Origin: Pricia antarctica
GTDB lineage: Bacteria; Bacteroidota; Bacteroidia; Flavobacteriales; Flavobacteriaceae
Length of the DNA stretch: 64,000 nucleotides
NCBI RefSeq assembly: GCF_900101815.1
Contig: NZ_FNAO01000004.1
Span: forward strand, 469,053-533,052
Direction of reading: 5' to 3'
Shown piece by piece: positions 16,617-25,244 of this stretch. A program made the position numbers and the translations under genes. The notes beneath the pieces are model-generated. The model did no database searches, was not told the DNA's origin, and saw only the letters and a program-made list of their open reading frames with translations. Numbering within the stretch: the first letter of the stretch is position 1; each line of letters starts with the position of its first letter.

Positions 16617-16658
16617 AAAAGAGACGTTCTATCCAATTGTGGGTAGAACGTCTCTTTT
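16617..16658 (+). terminator. Intrinsic terminator of the collagen-like gene
   Basis: A perfect 15-bp stem (arms 16617-16631 and 16644-16658, reading AAAAGAGACGTTCTA and its complement) with a 12-base loop and a T-run in the right arm, 17 bases after the stop codon. With A-runs on one side and T-runs on the other it could stop transcription from both strands. Confidence 0.88.
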
Positions 16659-16659
16659 A

Positions 16660-17186
16660 TACATATATCCTTCCTTATATATTCGCAATCATTATTGCCT
16701 AACTATAGACAAAACTTCTATTATTCCAATTGTTTTTAATTTTCTGAAGTATCTCCTCCAAATACCAATTCATCAAACGCTACGGAATTCGTAAAGGTGG
16801 ATCAACCCAAGAACATTTGCAAAAACCCATTTTCTGGCGTTCATTCATGTGGCTTTCGCAACAAGTATTTTCAACCCATAAATAGTGTTTGTGAGGTATG
16901 GAACCTTAAAAAGCGGTACTAAACGCAAAATTCAAATTCCGACAGTCGTTCTTGATCCACGGTTCTGGCTTGGGAACGGAGCGTTCCTTCCCAGCGTAGC
17001 GGGAAGGATTAGCACGGTGGAAAGCCAAAATTGGGGATTAGGTCCAAGACGTTTAGGGAAGCGCTGCCGCCCGGAATGGAGCCTTCCCTGCCCGTCCGGT
17101 AGGCGAGCGCGAAATGGAGCGCCAATTTGCTGACCGGGTTATAAGCAGATTTATTTTTTGTATCGTAAATTGCAATAAAAACCGTC
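16660..17186. other. Intergenic region with a GC-rich, hairpin-forming block
   Basis: No believable gene. An open frame at 16885-17133 has no family features. Between about 16970 and 17130 the sequence becomes GC-rich and foldable: GGAACG-gag-CGTTCC, then TCCTTCCC-N8-GGGAAGGA, then a GCGC-bearing arm pair. It lies directly upstream of the SRAP gene and may be a structured leader, a small RNA, or a relic of a mobile element. Confidence 0.4.
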
Positions 17187-17954
17187 ATGTGTTTTCATGC
17201 AAGAATTGTTCTGGAAGCGAAAGATATAGAGGCCCTCTATAACGTTACGCGTTCAGTCGGGGATACCGAACCCGGTAGGTTGGTCTATAACCATGCCAAC
17301 GGTTTCTCCCATCCCTTAATGTGGGCGATACCGCAGGAAAAACCCAAGCACATGACCCCAATGCTCTGGGGATTACTTCCGTTTAACAAACAAGGGGCTG
17401 ACCACGAAAAATACTATCGGGATTCCATCCGTTACGGCGCCGGCCTGAACGCACAGGCGGAAAAGCTCTTCGATTTTTATATGTACAAGCCAAGTGCTTT
17501 GACAAGGCGCTGTATTGTACCGGTCAGTGGTTTTTTCGAGCCACATACGTGTCCCAAACCGAAAAATTTCAAGGTGCCCTTCTATTTCGAAGCGGAAGAA
17601 AGCAAATGTTTGAACCTTGCCGGTATATATTCGATTACCCCCGATAAATATGTCTCTTTTGCGCTACTGACCAAGGAGGCGGAGCAAGGGTCGAGATACG
17701 CTAAAATCCACAATAACAAGAATCGGGACGGGGAACACCGTCAAGTGATTCCGTTGGCGGACAATCAAATACAGGCCTGGTTATCCGATGATTTAAAGCA
17801 GGACGACGTTTACGAAATAATGGACAACGACCTCCCGGAGGATAGGTTACAAGCATATCCAGTCAGCAAAGACCTCTTTTCCCCAAAAATAGATTCGGAT
17901 AGGCCGGACATTATTAAGAAAGTCGACTATCCACAGATTCAGATTGAGTATTAA
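17187..17954 (+). CDS. SOS-response-associated peptidase (SRAP/HMCES/YedK family)
   Basis: 255 residues. The invariant Cys2 (MCFHARI) becomes N-terminal after Met removal and forms the thiazolidine crosslink to abasic sites in single-stranded DNA. Supporting residues are N88 (GLNAQAE), E118 (SGFFEPH) and a histidine at 165 or 174 near the VIPL motif. The protein shields abasic DNA during replication. It heads a repair module with a UvrD-type helicase, an exonuclease/GIY-YIG protein and a DnaE polymerase, which fits a translesion or mutagenic repair cassette. Confidence 0.93.
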   Translation: MCFHARIVLEAKDIEALYNVTRSVGDTEPGRLVYNHANGFSHPLMWAIPQEKPKHMTPMLWGLLPFNKQGADHEKYYRDSIRYGAGLNAQAEKLFDFYMYKPSALTRRCIVPVSGFFEPHTCPKPKNFKVPFYFEAEESKCLNLAGIYSITPDKYVSFALLTKEAEQGSRYAKIHNNKNRDGEHRQVIPLADNQIQAWLSDDLKQDDVYEIMDNDLPEDRLQAYPVSKDLFSPKIDSDRPDIIKKVDYPQIQIEY

Positions 17955-18118
17955 GGTAGGTGTTTTTGGATATGTTTAGTCAACTTACGTTCAGTTATTT
18001 AGATAGTCTTCAAGCGGCCAAAACGAGCCTTCAGGCTAATTTTGTTGTTGTCTTAATCTAAAGACCCGAACTTCAAATGATACATCGCAATAAATTGTCT
18101 TAATTTTGCAACTGTATT

Positions 18119-20185
18119 ATGATTTCAAAAACTTTCCAAGAAAAATTTAATCCCTCCCAACAGGCAGCGGTCAGCTTCACCGGCCAGCATGCGCTGATTC
18201 TTGCAGGTGCCGGGACGGGCAAGACACGGACCATCATCGGAAGGGCGGCATATCTAATCGAAAGTGGAGTGTCCCCTTCCAAGATCCAGATTCTGACCTT
18301 CACGAAAAAGGCCGCGAACGAAATCGTGGAACGCGTCCGATCGCAGTTCCCGGAATCTACCGCCATCAGTTTAAAAGGCTCCACGTTCCATTCCTGGTGC
18401 AACCAGTTGATCGTGAAATACCCGAACCTGTTCGGGGCGTCGACGTATACGGTAATCGACCAGGACGACCAGCTTTCCATCATGAAAATGGTTTGCGGGG
18501 AATATAAGGAGGACTTCGGCCGGTTACGGTTGAAGCCCCAACAGCTCATCGACCTCTATTCCTTCGCCAGGAACACCCGGAAGAACCTTACCGAGTCCAT
18601 CAGGATACTGTTGTTCAAGGATCGAAAGGACAGGGAGACCGAGTACGAAATCACCCAGCAACGTCCCTATATCGGAAACCTGCTAAAAGCCTACCAGTCA
18701 AAAAAAGGCAACAGCAAATATCTGGACTACGACGATCTTTTGCTGGCCGTATCGACACAGCTCCACCAAAACGAGGAAGCACGGCGAATACTTGCCATGG
18801 ATCTGGAACATCTGCTGGTGGACGAGATGCAGGATACCAATCCCCTGCAATGGGAGCTTCTAAAACCTTTTGCCCAGGTCTGCCGCCTGTATTGTGTTGG
18901 TGACGACGCACAGTCCATCTATTCCTTCCGGGGTGCGGATTTCAGAAACGTCCATAGCTTTAAGGAGCGGGTACCGGATTCCACCGTCCTCAAACTGAAC
19001 ATCAACTATCGTTCGACCCAACACATCCTTGATCTGGCCAATTGGCTACTCGCCAGATCTCCGATCAAGTATGATAAAAAGTTGGTCTCCAATATTACGG
19101 AAGGGTCATTCCCGGTCGTCATGAACGTATCAGACCAATGGCAGGAATCCAGTTGGGTCGCGGAGGAAATACTAAATGGTTTTCAGCAAGACGATAAATT
19201 CTTTGGTGACCACCTGGTCCTTTCAAGGTCACAATATTACACGAAGACCCTGCAAGCGGTTTTCATCCGAAAGAAAATTCCCTTTGTCACCTACGGGGGC
19301 CGGAAATTTTTGGAAGCGGCCCATATCAAGGACGTTGTCGCGGTTCTCCGCATTCTGAACAACCCTTTCGACGAGATCGCATGGGTGCGTTTTCTTACCT
19401 TTTGGGACGGTATCGGGGACGTTCGTGCCTCAAGGGCCCTTGGTAATATCGTTGCCGGTGACGGTTCCCGACCCATTGGCACTCTGGTCAAAGATGCCCT
19501 ACCGGGACAAGATGGCGAGAAGATAGGCGATCTGATCGGCGAACTTGAGCTTTCGAAGGGCGATGTGGGCCAATTGGTCACAAAGACCTTTGAGGCCATG
19601 GAACTCGGCCTGGCCTATAAATATCGGAAGGATTGGCAGGAAAAACGTAAGGCGGACTTCGAGGTGCTCCAACTTTTGGCCAAGAGTTACGGGAGTCTTG
19701 GGGAGTTCATCGGCGAGGGCCTATTGGACAATGCCGCGAACCTGAACAAGTCCCATGTGCTGAGCGGTAGCGAGCTCAGTCCTTCCGAGGACAGAGATCA
19801 CGTTATTATTTCCACTATCCATTCGGCGAAGGGATTGGAAGCGGATACCTGTTTTGTGCTGAATGTTTCGCCCAAGGTTTTCCCGTCCACCCGAACGCTC
19901 CACGACCCGGAAGCGATCGAGGAGGATCGACGGTTGCTTTACGTGGCCCTCACAAGGGCAAAGAACAGGCTTTTTATAACGAGGAACATCGATAGTATCC
20001 AAGCCCTCACCAAAGGGGACGAGATAATAAACGAAGCAAAGGATATCCCGACGGAATCCTATTTTCTTTCTGACCTTCCCGATTCGCTGGTAGAGCAGCG
20101 GACCTATGAACATACCTTTGATAAACCCCGCGATGTCGGCACGCCGAATACAATGGACCTGTCTTCCGGAATGGATTTCAGTTGA
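18119..20185 (+). CDS. UvrD/Rep/PcrA-type superfamily 1 DNA helicase
   Basis: 688 residues, a normal length for UvrD-like 3'-5' helicases. Motifs in order: Q motif NPSQQAAV, Walker A AGAGTGKTRT (about 30-39), Ia TFTKKAANEI, Walker B/II VDEMQDTNPLQW (DEMQ in place of the usual DExQ), III GDDAQSIYSFRGA, IV NYRST, V TIHSAKGLE and VI VALTRAKNRL. It unwinds DNA in repair or at stalled forks. It is tail-to-tail with the exonuclease gene (23 bases between stops) and 164 bases downstream of SRAP. Confidence 0.95.
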   Translation: MISKTFQEKFNPSQQAAVSFTGQHALILAGAGTGKTRTIIGRAAYLIESGVSPSKIQILTFTKKAANEIVERVRSQFPESTAISLKGSTFHSWCNQLIVKYPNLFGASTYTVIDQDDQLSIMKMVCGEYKEDFGRLRLKPQQLIDLYSFARNTRKNLTESIRILLFKDRKDRETEYEITQQRPYIGNLLKAYQSKKGNSKYLDYDDLLLAVSTQLHQNEEARRILAMDLEHLLVDEMQDTNPLQWELLKPFAQVCRLYCVGDDAQSIYSFRGADFRNVHSFKERVPDSTVLKLNINYRSTQHILDLANWLLARSPIKYDKKLVSNITEGSFPVVMNVSDQWQESSWVAEEILNGFQQDDKFFGDHLVLSRSQYYTKTLQAVFIRKKIPFVTYGGRKFLEAAHIKDVVAVLRILNNPFDEIAWVRFLTFWDGIGDVRASRALGNIVAGDGSRPIGTLVKDALPGQDGEKIGDLIGELELSKGDVGQLVTKTFEAMELGLAYKYRKDWQEKRKADFEVLQLLAKSYGSLGEFIGEGLLDNAANLNKSHVLSGSELSPSEDRDHVIISTIHSAKGLEADTCFVLNVSPKVFPSTRTLHDPEAIEEDRRLLYVALTRAKNRLFITRNIDSIQALTKGDEIINEAKDIPTESYFLSDLPDSLVEQRTYEHTFDKPRDVGTPNTMDLSSGMDFS

Positions 20186-20208
20186 CCCGCATTTCGAAAG
20201 TTTACGCT

Positions 20209-21603
20209 CTACTTTACCGGAGCACCCGCTGTAGCTTCGGAAAAAACTATCTTGACCGTACCGGGATTCGCGTTGAGGTAGCTTGCGATTATCCTTGTTG
20301 TATGATAGGTATTCCTTTTCAATATAACATAGTTCTCCACATCTTCCAAGGTCTGTACGGATTCCTCGCTGCCGAAAAAGCCATAACCCCTATACAGTCC
20401 GTCCGTCACCAGTACAAAGCTGTACTCCCCTTCCCTCCTGCCCTTTTCCATAATGGCATAGTTTAGGGGATTCCGTCCGATTTCCTCGATGGCCATGGCC
20501 GTTCTTTGGTTGTACGCCGATACATCTTCCCTTCCATCACAGATCCCGTTACACTCCGTGATCTTATAATGCGAACAGCTGCCATTTGTACGTTGCAATC
20601 CGGTGAAACGCGGACACAGGACATATTTCTCACAGATTTGCTCCAATCTGGCAACGGCCTCCTCCCTTCTCCAATAGGTGACCGTCCCCAGATCCGTAGC
20701 GGATTTCCGGTCCAGTCCGAATTGGACGATGCCCTTCCGGTTTATATAATGTACGATACAATAGGGTGCCCTCAATTTTTTTTGGGTGGTATTGAATCTG
20801 GGATAATGCTTCTGTATCTCGTCAGCCTCGTGCAAGAGGGCGACCAGTTCGGAGCCGGATTCCACAAAATCAACCGAGGCGGTCTCTTGGCAAAGCTCGT
20901 ATTCCTTTCCCTTTGCGTTATAGAAATGGCTTAGTACCCTATCCTTGATGCGCAGCGCTTTGCCGACATAGATAATTTTCCCCTTGCCGTCCTTGAAATA
21001 ATAGACCCCCGGGACCTGCGGCAGGATAGCGATGGATTCCCTCGGGATGTTCGGTGCCAGCTCGGTCCTCCGGGCGTTCAGGCATCTATCGAATTCCGTA
21101 CCGTCCGCATCCAGGTCCATCAAGCGCTGAAAAAGGATTACGGTAGCATCCGCATCCCCCTCTGCCCTGTGCCTGTCGATCAACGGAATGCCCAATGTGG
21201 AGCAGAACCGTCCGAGACTATAGGAGAACTTCCCCGGCATCAGTTTCTTGGCAAGCTTGACAGTGCACAGTTTTTTGCGCTTAAAATCGTAGCCGAGATA
21301 CCGGAACTCCGAACGCAGCACCGTGTAATCAAAGTTTACATTATGGGCCACGAATATCGCTCCTTCCGTTATCTCTACGATCCGGGCCGCTATTTCCTCG
21401 AAGAGCGGGGCTTTCCTGACCATATCATCATCGATTCCGGTGAGGCCCGTAATAAAACCGGGAATCCGTCTTTGGGGATTGACGAGTGATGTAAACTTGT
21501 CGGTTATTTTTTCACCGTTCAATCGTACGATACAAATTTCTGTAATCCGGTTGTCGCGTACTCCCTTTCCGGATGTTTCGATGTCCACTACGGTAAATTC
21601 CAT
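20209..21603 (-). CDS. DEDDh exonuclease fused to a GIY-YIG (UvrC/Cho-like) nuclease
   Basis: 464 residues. The N-terminal 165 residues are a DnaQ-type proofreading exonuclease with VDIETSG (ExoI), AHNVNFDY (ExoII) and HRAEGDADAT (ExoIII with catalytic His). Residues about 190-270 form a GIY-YIG domain (PGVYYFKDGKGKIIYVGKALRIKDR). The C-terminal part (about 280-464) has a cysteine cluster (KYVLCPRFTGLQ, GSCSHY, CNGIC) as in UvrC/Cho-related proteins. This fusion is common in Bacteroidota and Actinobacteria. It is divergent from dnaE, with promoters that nearly touch. Confidence 0.93.
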   Translation of the reverse strand: MEFTVVDIETSGKGVRDNRITEICIVRLNGEKITDKFTSLVNPQRRIPGFITGLTGIDDDMVRKAPLFEEIAARIVEITEGAIFVAHNVNFDYTVLRSEFRYLGYDFKRKKLCTVKLAKKLMPGKFSYSLGRFCSTLGIPLIDRHRAEGDADATVILFQRLMDLDADGTEFDRCLNARRTELAPNIPRESIAILPQVPGVYYFKDGKGKIIYVGKALRIKDRVLSHFYNAKGKEYELCQETASVDFVESGSELVALLHEADEIQKHYPRFNTTQKKLRAPYCIVHYINRKGIVQFGLDRKSATDLGTVTYWRREEAVARLEQICEKYVLCPRFTGLQRTNGSCSHYKITECNGICDGREDVSAYNQRTAMAIEEIGRNPLNYAIMEKGRREGEYSFVLVTDGLYRGYGFFGSEESVQTLEDVENYVILKRNTYHTTRIIASYLNANPGTVKIVFSEATAGAPVK

Positions 21604-21639
21604 TTCAAATTATTTATTCACAAAATTCGGTTCCGGTTT

Positions 21640-21667
21640 CAAAAATAGGATAATTTCCATAATTTTG
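21640..21667. promoter_or_regulatory. Back-to-back promoters of the exonuclease and DnaE genes
   Basis: A plus-strand -7 box TAATTTTG at 21660-21667 points to dnaE and a minus-strand -7 box TATTTTTG at 21647-21640 points to the exonuclease gene. Only 12 bases separate the two boxes, so polymerase can occupy one at a time unless a factor intervenes. The leader to dnaE would be long (about 150 bases). Promoter identity is by consensus only. Confidence 0.5.
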
Positions 21668-21821
21668 GACGATTTCCAAATCAGAAAATATTTTAATCTC
21701 ATGTTGATTATGTGGGCATCCACCCTGGAGGTAAGGTCCGTAAGAAGCAATCGCAACCCGTTCAGCGGCGAACCGCCGATCGTCCTGGCCCATCGTAGAC
21801 AATAGAAACCGAACCTTATCC

Positions 21822-24800
21822 ATGTATACCAATTGCCATTCCTATTATTCCCTCCGCTACGGCATTCTGTCCGAGATCCAGCTTTTGGACCTGGCCAAGG
21901 CGAACGGCGCAGGTTTCGTGGCCCTGACGGATATTAACAGCACATCGGCCGCACTGAACTTCCTGAAGTTGGCGGCCAACTATCCGGTATGGCCGGTTGT
22001 CGGTGTCGACTTCCGTAATGGCGTTCATCAGTTGTACGTCATCTTGGCTAGGAACAATAACGGCTTTATGGAAATCAACCGGTTCCTGACCCATCACCTA
22101 CATGAAAAAAAGGAGTTTCCCGATACCGCCCCGACCTCGGAAGACACCTATGTCATCTATCCGTTCGAAAGGGCAATGGAGCAAGAAAAGAAGGATTTTC
22201 GCGAAAACGAGTTCATCGGTATTTCGGTCAGGAACCTTTCTAGGCTTATGTTCACCGATTACATTACCTACACCGATAAACTGGTCATCCAGCAGCAGGT
22301 CACCTTCAGGAATAGAACGGACTTCAATACCCATCGGCTTTTGAGATGTATCGGCCTGAACATCCTATTGAGCAAACTGCCTAAATCGGAGGAGGGGTCC
22401 ACTGAATCGGTAATGTACCCCAAAGCGGAGCTGTTGGACCATTTTGCGGAATACCCATTTATCAAGGAGAACACGAAACGGCTCATGCAGGGCTGCAAGG
22501 TCGTCTTCTTTTTCGACGACCAGAGGACCAACCAGAACCAGGAACATTACTACGGGAGCAGGGATGCGGACTATGAATTCCTAAAAAAGGAATGTTATCG
22601 GCGGATACCGGTTAGATATCCGAACGCGGGCAAAAAGGTAACGGAGCGGGTAGCCTACGAACTCGATTCCATAAAGAGGATGGGCTTCGTTTTCGATTTC
22701 GTGGCCAACTACATTACCATCGAGGATGCCAAGGCGCATAACCGGCCCCATATAGGACGGGGATCCGGTGCCAACAGCGTTGTGGCCTATATCCTGGGTA
22801 TCACCAACGTCGATCCGATCAAGCTCGACCTGTATTTCGAGAGGTTTATCAACCCCTATCGGCTTTCGCCACCGGATTTTGACATCGACTTTTCGTGGCG
22901 CGACCGGGACAATGTCGCCCAATTTATGTTTGATACCTTCAAGAACGTGGCCCTGATGGCCACCTACGTTACCTTTCAGTACAGGGCCGTAATCCGGGAG
23001 CTGAGCAAGGTGTTCGGAATGCCCAAGGAGGAAACGGATAAATTTTTGGCAGGCCAGTTCATCGATCCGGAAAAGGACAAGTATTTGAAACTGGTATGCA
23101 AATATGGCAAACGAATCCACGGTTTCCCGAACTACGTGAGCGTACATGCTTGCGGAATCATTATTACGGAAAAGCCCATTGAGTATTTTTCGGCAACTTT
23201 TATGCCCCCAAAAGGTTTCCGGACCGTTATGTTCGATATGAACATCGCAGAGGACGTGGGGATTTTTAAGTTCGATATCCTCTCCCAACGTGGACTGTCA
23301 AAGATTACGGACTGCCTCGAGATTATCGCCTACAACCGACCGGATTCGGAGGTAAAGGATATCGATGCGGTTTACGAGTTCTATGAAGATGATAAAATCA
23401 ATGCCCTCTTGAGCGTAGGCGATTGTATCGGCGGATTTTACGTTGAATCCCCGGCGATGCGCGTGCTGATGACAAAGCTGCGTACGAACGACTATCTCGG
23501 GCTGGTGGCCGCAAGTTCCATTATCCGTCCCGGACCCGGTAACGGTGGGATGAAGAGCGAGTACATACTGCGGCACCGATACCCGGAACGCAGGGCGGAG
23601 GCCCATCCCGTGATGCACGATATTTTGGAGGATACCTATGGGATCATGATCTATCAGGAGGACGTCTTAAAAGTGGCCCACCATTTTGCGGGGATGAGTC
23701 TTGCCGAGGCAGATGTGCTGCGAAGGGGCATGCGGGGAAAAAAAAGAACCAAGGGGGTATTGGTCAAGATGATGAACAAGTTTAAGGACAGTTGTCGTAA
23801 AAAGGGATATCCCGAGAAGACCATAGAGGATATATGGGGGCAGGTGGAGTCCTTCGCCGGATATGCCTTCGCCAAGGGGCACTCTGCCTCCTATACCGTC
23901 GAAAGCTATCAGAGCCTGTACCTCAAATGCTATTTTCCCATTGAATATATGGTAGCCGTACTTAATAACGGCGGAGGGTTCTATAAGGTGGAAACCTACG
24001 TCAACGAAATAAAAAAGTACGGGGGTATAATTTCCCCGCCCTGTATCAACACGAGCGACCATCCAAACATCGTCGTTCGGAAAGAGGTTTTCCTTGGATT
24101 CGGAATGGTCAAGTCCATCGAGGACCGTACGACCGAGAAGCTGTTGACCGAAAGACAGCTATATGGCAAATTCAAGGACCTGGCCGATTTCTATGACCGC
24201 GTGCCCATTGGCGTGGAACAGTTGATCATCCTGATCAAGGTGGGCGCCTTCCGGTTTACCGGTATCGGGAAGCACCGTCTAATGTGGGAAGCCTACCTAA
24301 AATATAATAAGGGCGCAACGAAGGATAGAACGCCAGTGCTATTCAAGAGCCCCCACGTCGATTACAAAATCCCGGATATCGAAACCAATTTCTTGATAGA
24401 GGCCTATGACCAAATGGAATTTTTCGGCTTTCCGTTCATCTCGAGATTTAAGCTCTTAAAACATCCTCCTGAAAGCTACCTCCTGGCAAAAGATTTGCCA
24501 GACTACAACAAAAAACGAATTACGATTTACGGCAATCTGGTCACTTTCAAAGGCACGGATACCACCAACGGCCAACACATGTTCTTTGGGACCTTTGCCG
24601 ATGCAGGGGAGGCGTTTTTCGATACCGTCCATTTTCCCAGGGTCGCCGAAAAGTTCCGCTTCCAAAGCCGTGGCAGCTATAAAATTATCGGCACGGTAAC
24701 GGAAGAACTGGATTATTACAGTATCATCGTAGACGAAATATATTTTCAGGAGATACTACCGGACCCGCGCCACCACCAACCGGAAAACTTCAACAAGGCA

Positions 24801-24827
24801 CTTCCAAAATTTATCAAGTCTGTATAA
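21822..24827 (+). CDS. dnaE: Short DnaE-type DNA polymerase III alpha subunit (ImuC/DnaE2-like)
   Basis: 1001 residues, about 150 shorter than replicative DnaE. The PHP domain starts NCHSYYSLRYG. The polymerase palm has GRGSGANSVVAYILGITNVDP and the catalytic PPDFDIDF near residue 350 (two metal-binding Asp), then a fingers/helix-hairpin-helix region (YQEDVL, GMRGKKRTK, FAKGHSASY), a tail with an OB-fold-like region (ITIYGNLV) and no obvious clamp or tau tail. In Bacteroidota such short DnaE proteins sit in SOS modules with LexA and a Y-family ImuB; here no ImuB is adjacent. It likely carries out translesion or gap-filling synthesis with the SRAP, helicase and exonuclease around it. Confidence 0.9.
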   Translation: MYTNCHSYYSLRYGILSEIQLLDLAKANGAGFVALTDINSTSAALNFLKLAANYPVWPVVGVDFRNGVHQLYVILARNNNGFMEINRFLTHHLHEKKEFPDTAPTSEDTYVIYPFERAMEQEKKDFRENEFIGISVRNLSRLMFTDYITYTDKLVIQQQVTFRNRTDFNTHRLLRCIGLNILLSKLPKSEEGSTESVMYPKAELLDHFAEYPFIKENTKRLMQGCKVVFFFDDQRTNQNQEHYYGSRDADYEFLKKECYRRIPVRYPNAGKKVTERVAYELDSIKRMGFVFDFVANYITIEDAKAHNRPHIGRGSGANSVVAYILGITNVDPIKLDLYFERFINPYRLSPPDFDIDFSWRDRDNVAQFMFDTFKNVALMATYVTFQYRAVIRELSKVFGMPKEETDKFLAGQFIDPEKDKYLKLVCKYGKRIHGFPNYVSVHACGIIITEKPIEYFSATFMPPKGFRTVMFDMNIAEDVGIFKFDILSQRGLSKITDCLEIIAYNRPDSEVKDIDAVYEFYEDDKINALLSVGDCIGGFYVESPAMRVLMTKLRTNDYLGLVAASSIIRPGPGNGGMKSEYILRHRYPERRAEAHPVMHDILEDTYGIMIYQEDVLKVAHHFAGMSLAEADVLRRGMRGKKRTKGVLVKMMNKFKDSCRKKGYPEKTIEDIWGQVESFAGYAFAKGHSASYTVESYQSLYLKCYFPIEYMVAVLNNGGGFYKVETYVNEIKKYGGIISPPCINTSDHPNIVVRKEVFLGFGMVKSIEDRTTEKLLTERQLYGKFKDLADFYDRVPIGVEQLIILIKVGAFRFTGIGKHRLMWEAYLKYNKGATKDRTPVLFKSPHVDYKIPDIETNFLIEAYDQMEFFGFPFISRFKLLKHPPESYLLAKDLPDYNKKRITIYGNLVTFKGTDTTNGQHMFFGTFADAGEAFFDTVHFPRVAEKFRFQSRGSYKIIGTVTEELDYYSIIVDEIYFQEILPDPRHHQPENFNKALPKFIKSV

Positions 24828-24841
24828 CTGACCTCCTCCCA

Positions 24842-25200
24842 TTAAACAGTTCGGTTTTTGATAAAGGTGTTGAGCTGTTCTTTGAACAGGTCCGCCCGTT
24901 TGTCCCCACTTTTGGCGTTGTTGATCTTTTAGTAGGTCTTTTTGGCACCTTTGGTATAGTCCCGGTAATCCAGGCCATTGACCTCCGCGGCAGGGTGCCC
25001 CAGCAACCAGTGGCTTTCCTTGATACAGTCCCAGACCTGGGAGTTGTTGGTGGTAAAGTGTCTGTTCGTCTCCACCACCGGGCTGTCCTGCCGGACTTTC
25101 CCCAGGTCTTCCAACCCCTCGCCAATGGCTATTTGTTGAGCTCGACCAAATAGTCGTAGATTTTGGGCGATTTTTTGCCGACCAGATAATTTTTTTTCAT
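24842..25200 (-). pseudogene. Decayed gene of unknown family
   Basis: ATG at 25200 (revcomp) opens MKKNYLVGKKSPKIYDYLVE and meets TAG after 23 codons. Another frame continues with IGEGLEDLGKVRQDSP...SQVWDCIKESHWLLGHP...LDYRDYTKGAKKTY, then TAA at a likely glutamate, then KINNAKSGDKRADLFKEQ and a final TAA at 24844-24842. Two in-frame stops and a frameshift mark it as dead. No family was recognised. It is convergent with dnaE, 14 bases after that gene's stop. Confidence 0.6.
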
Positions 25201-25244
25201 GCGAAAGTATTGAAGATTTTAAAATATCCACAAAAAGTAAAACT

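Noticed and set aside
16885..17133. An 82-codon open frame in the structured intergenic block
   Set aside because: Composition rich in Arg/Gly/Pro/Trp from GC-rich hairpins, no family motif, no ribosome-binding site.
21604..21821. A remnant of a Y-family polymerase (ImuB) upstream of dnaE
   Set aside because: The frames there show no polymerase motif; the stretch is explained by two promoters and a leader.
22581..23288. A 235-codon frame antisense to dnaE
   Set aside because: Lies entirely within the polymerase core coding sequence and shows no domain features.
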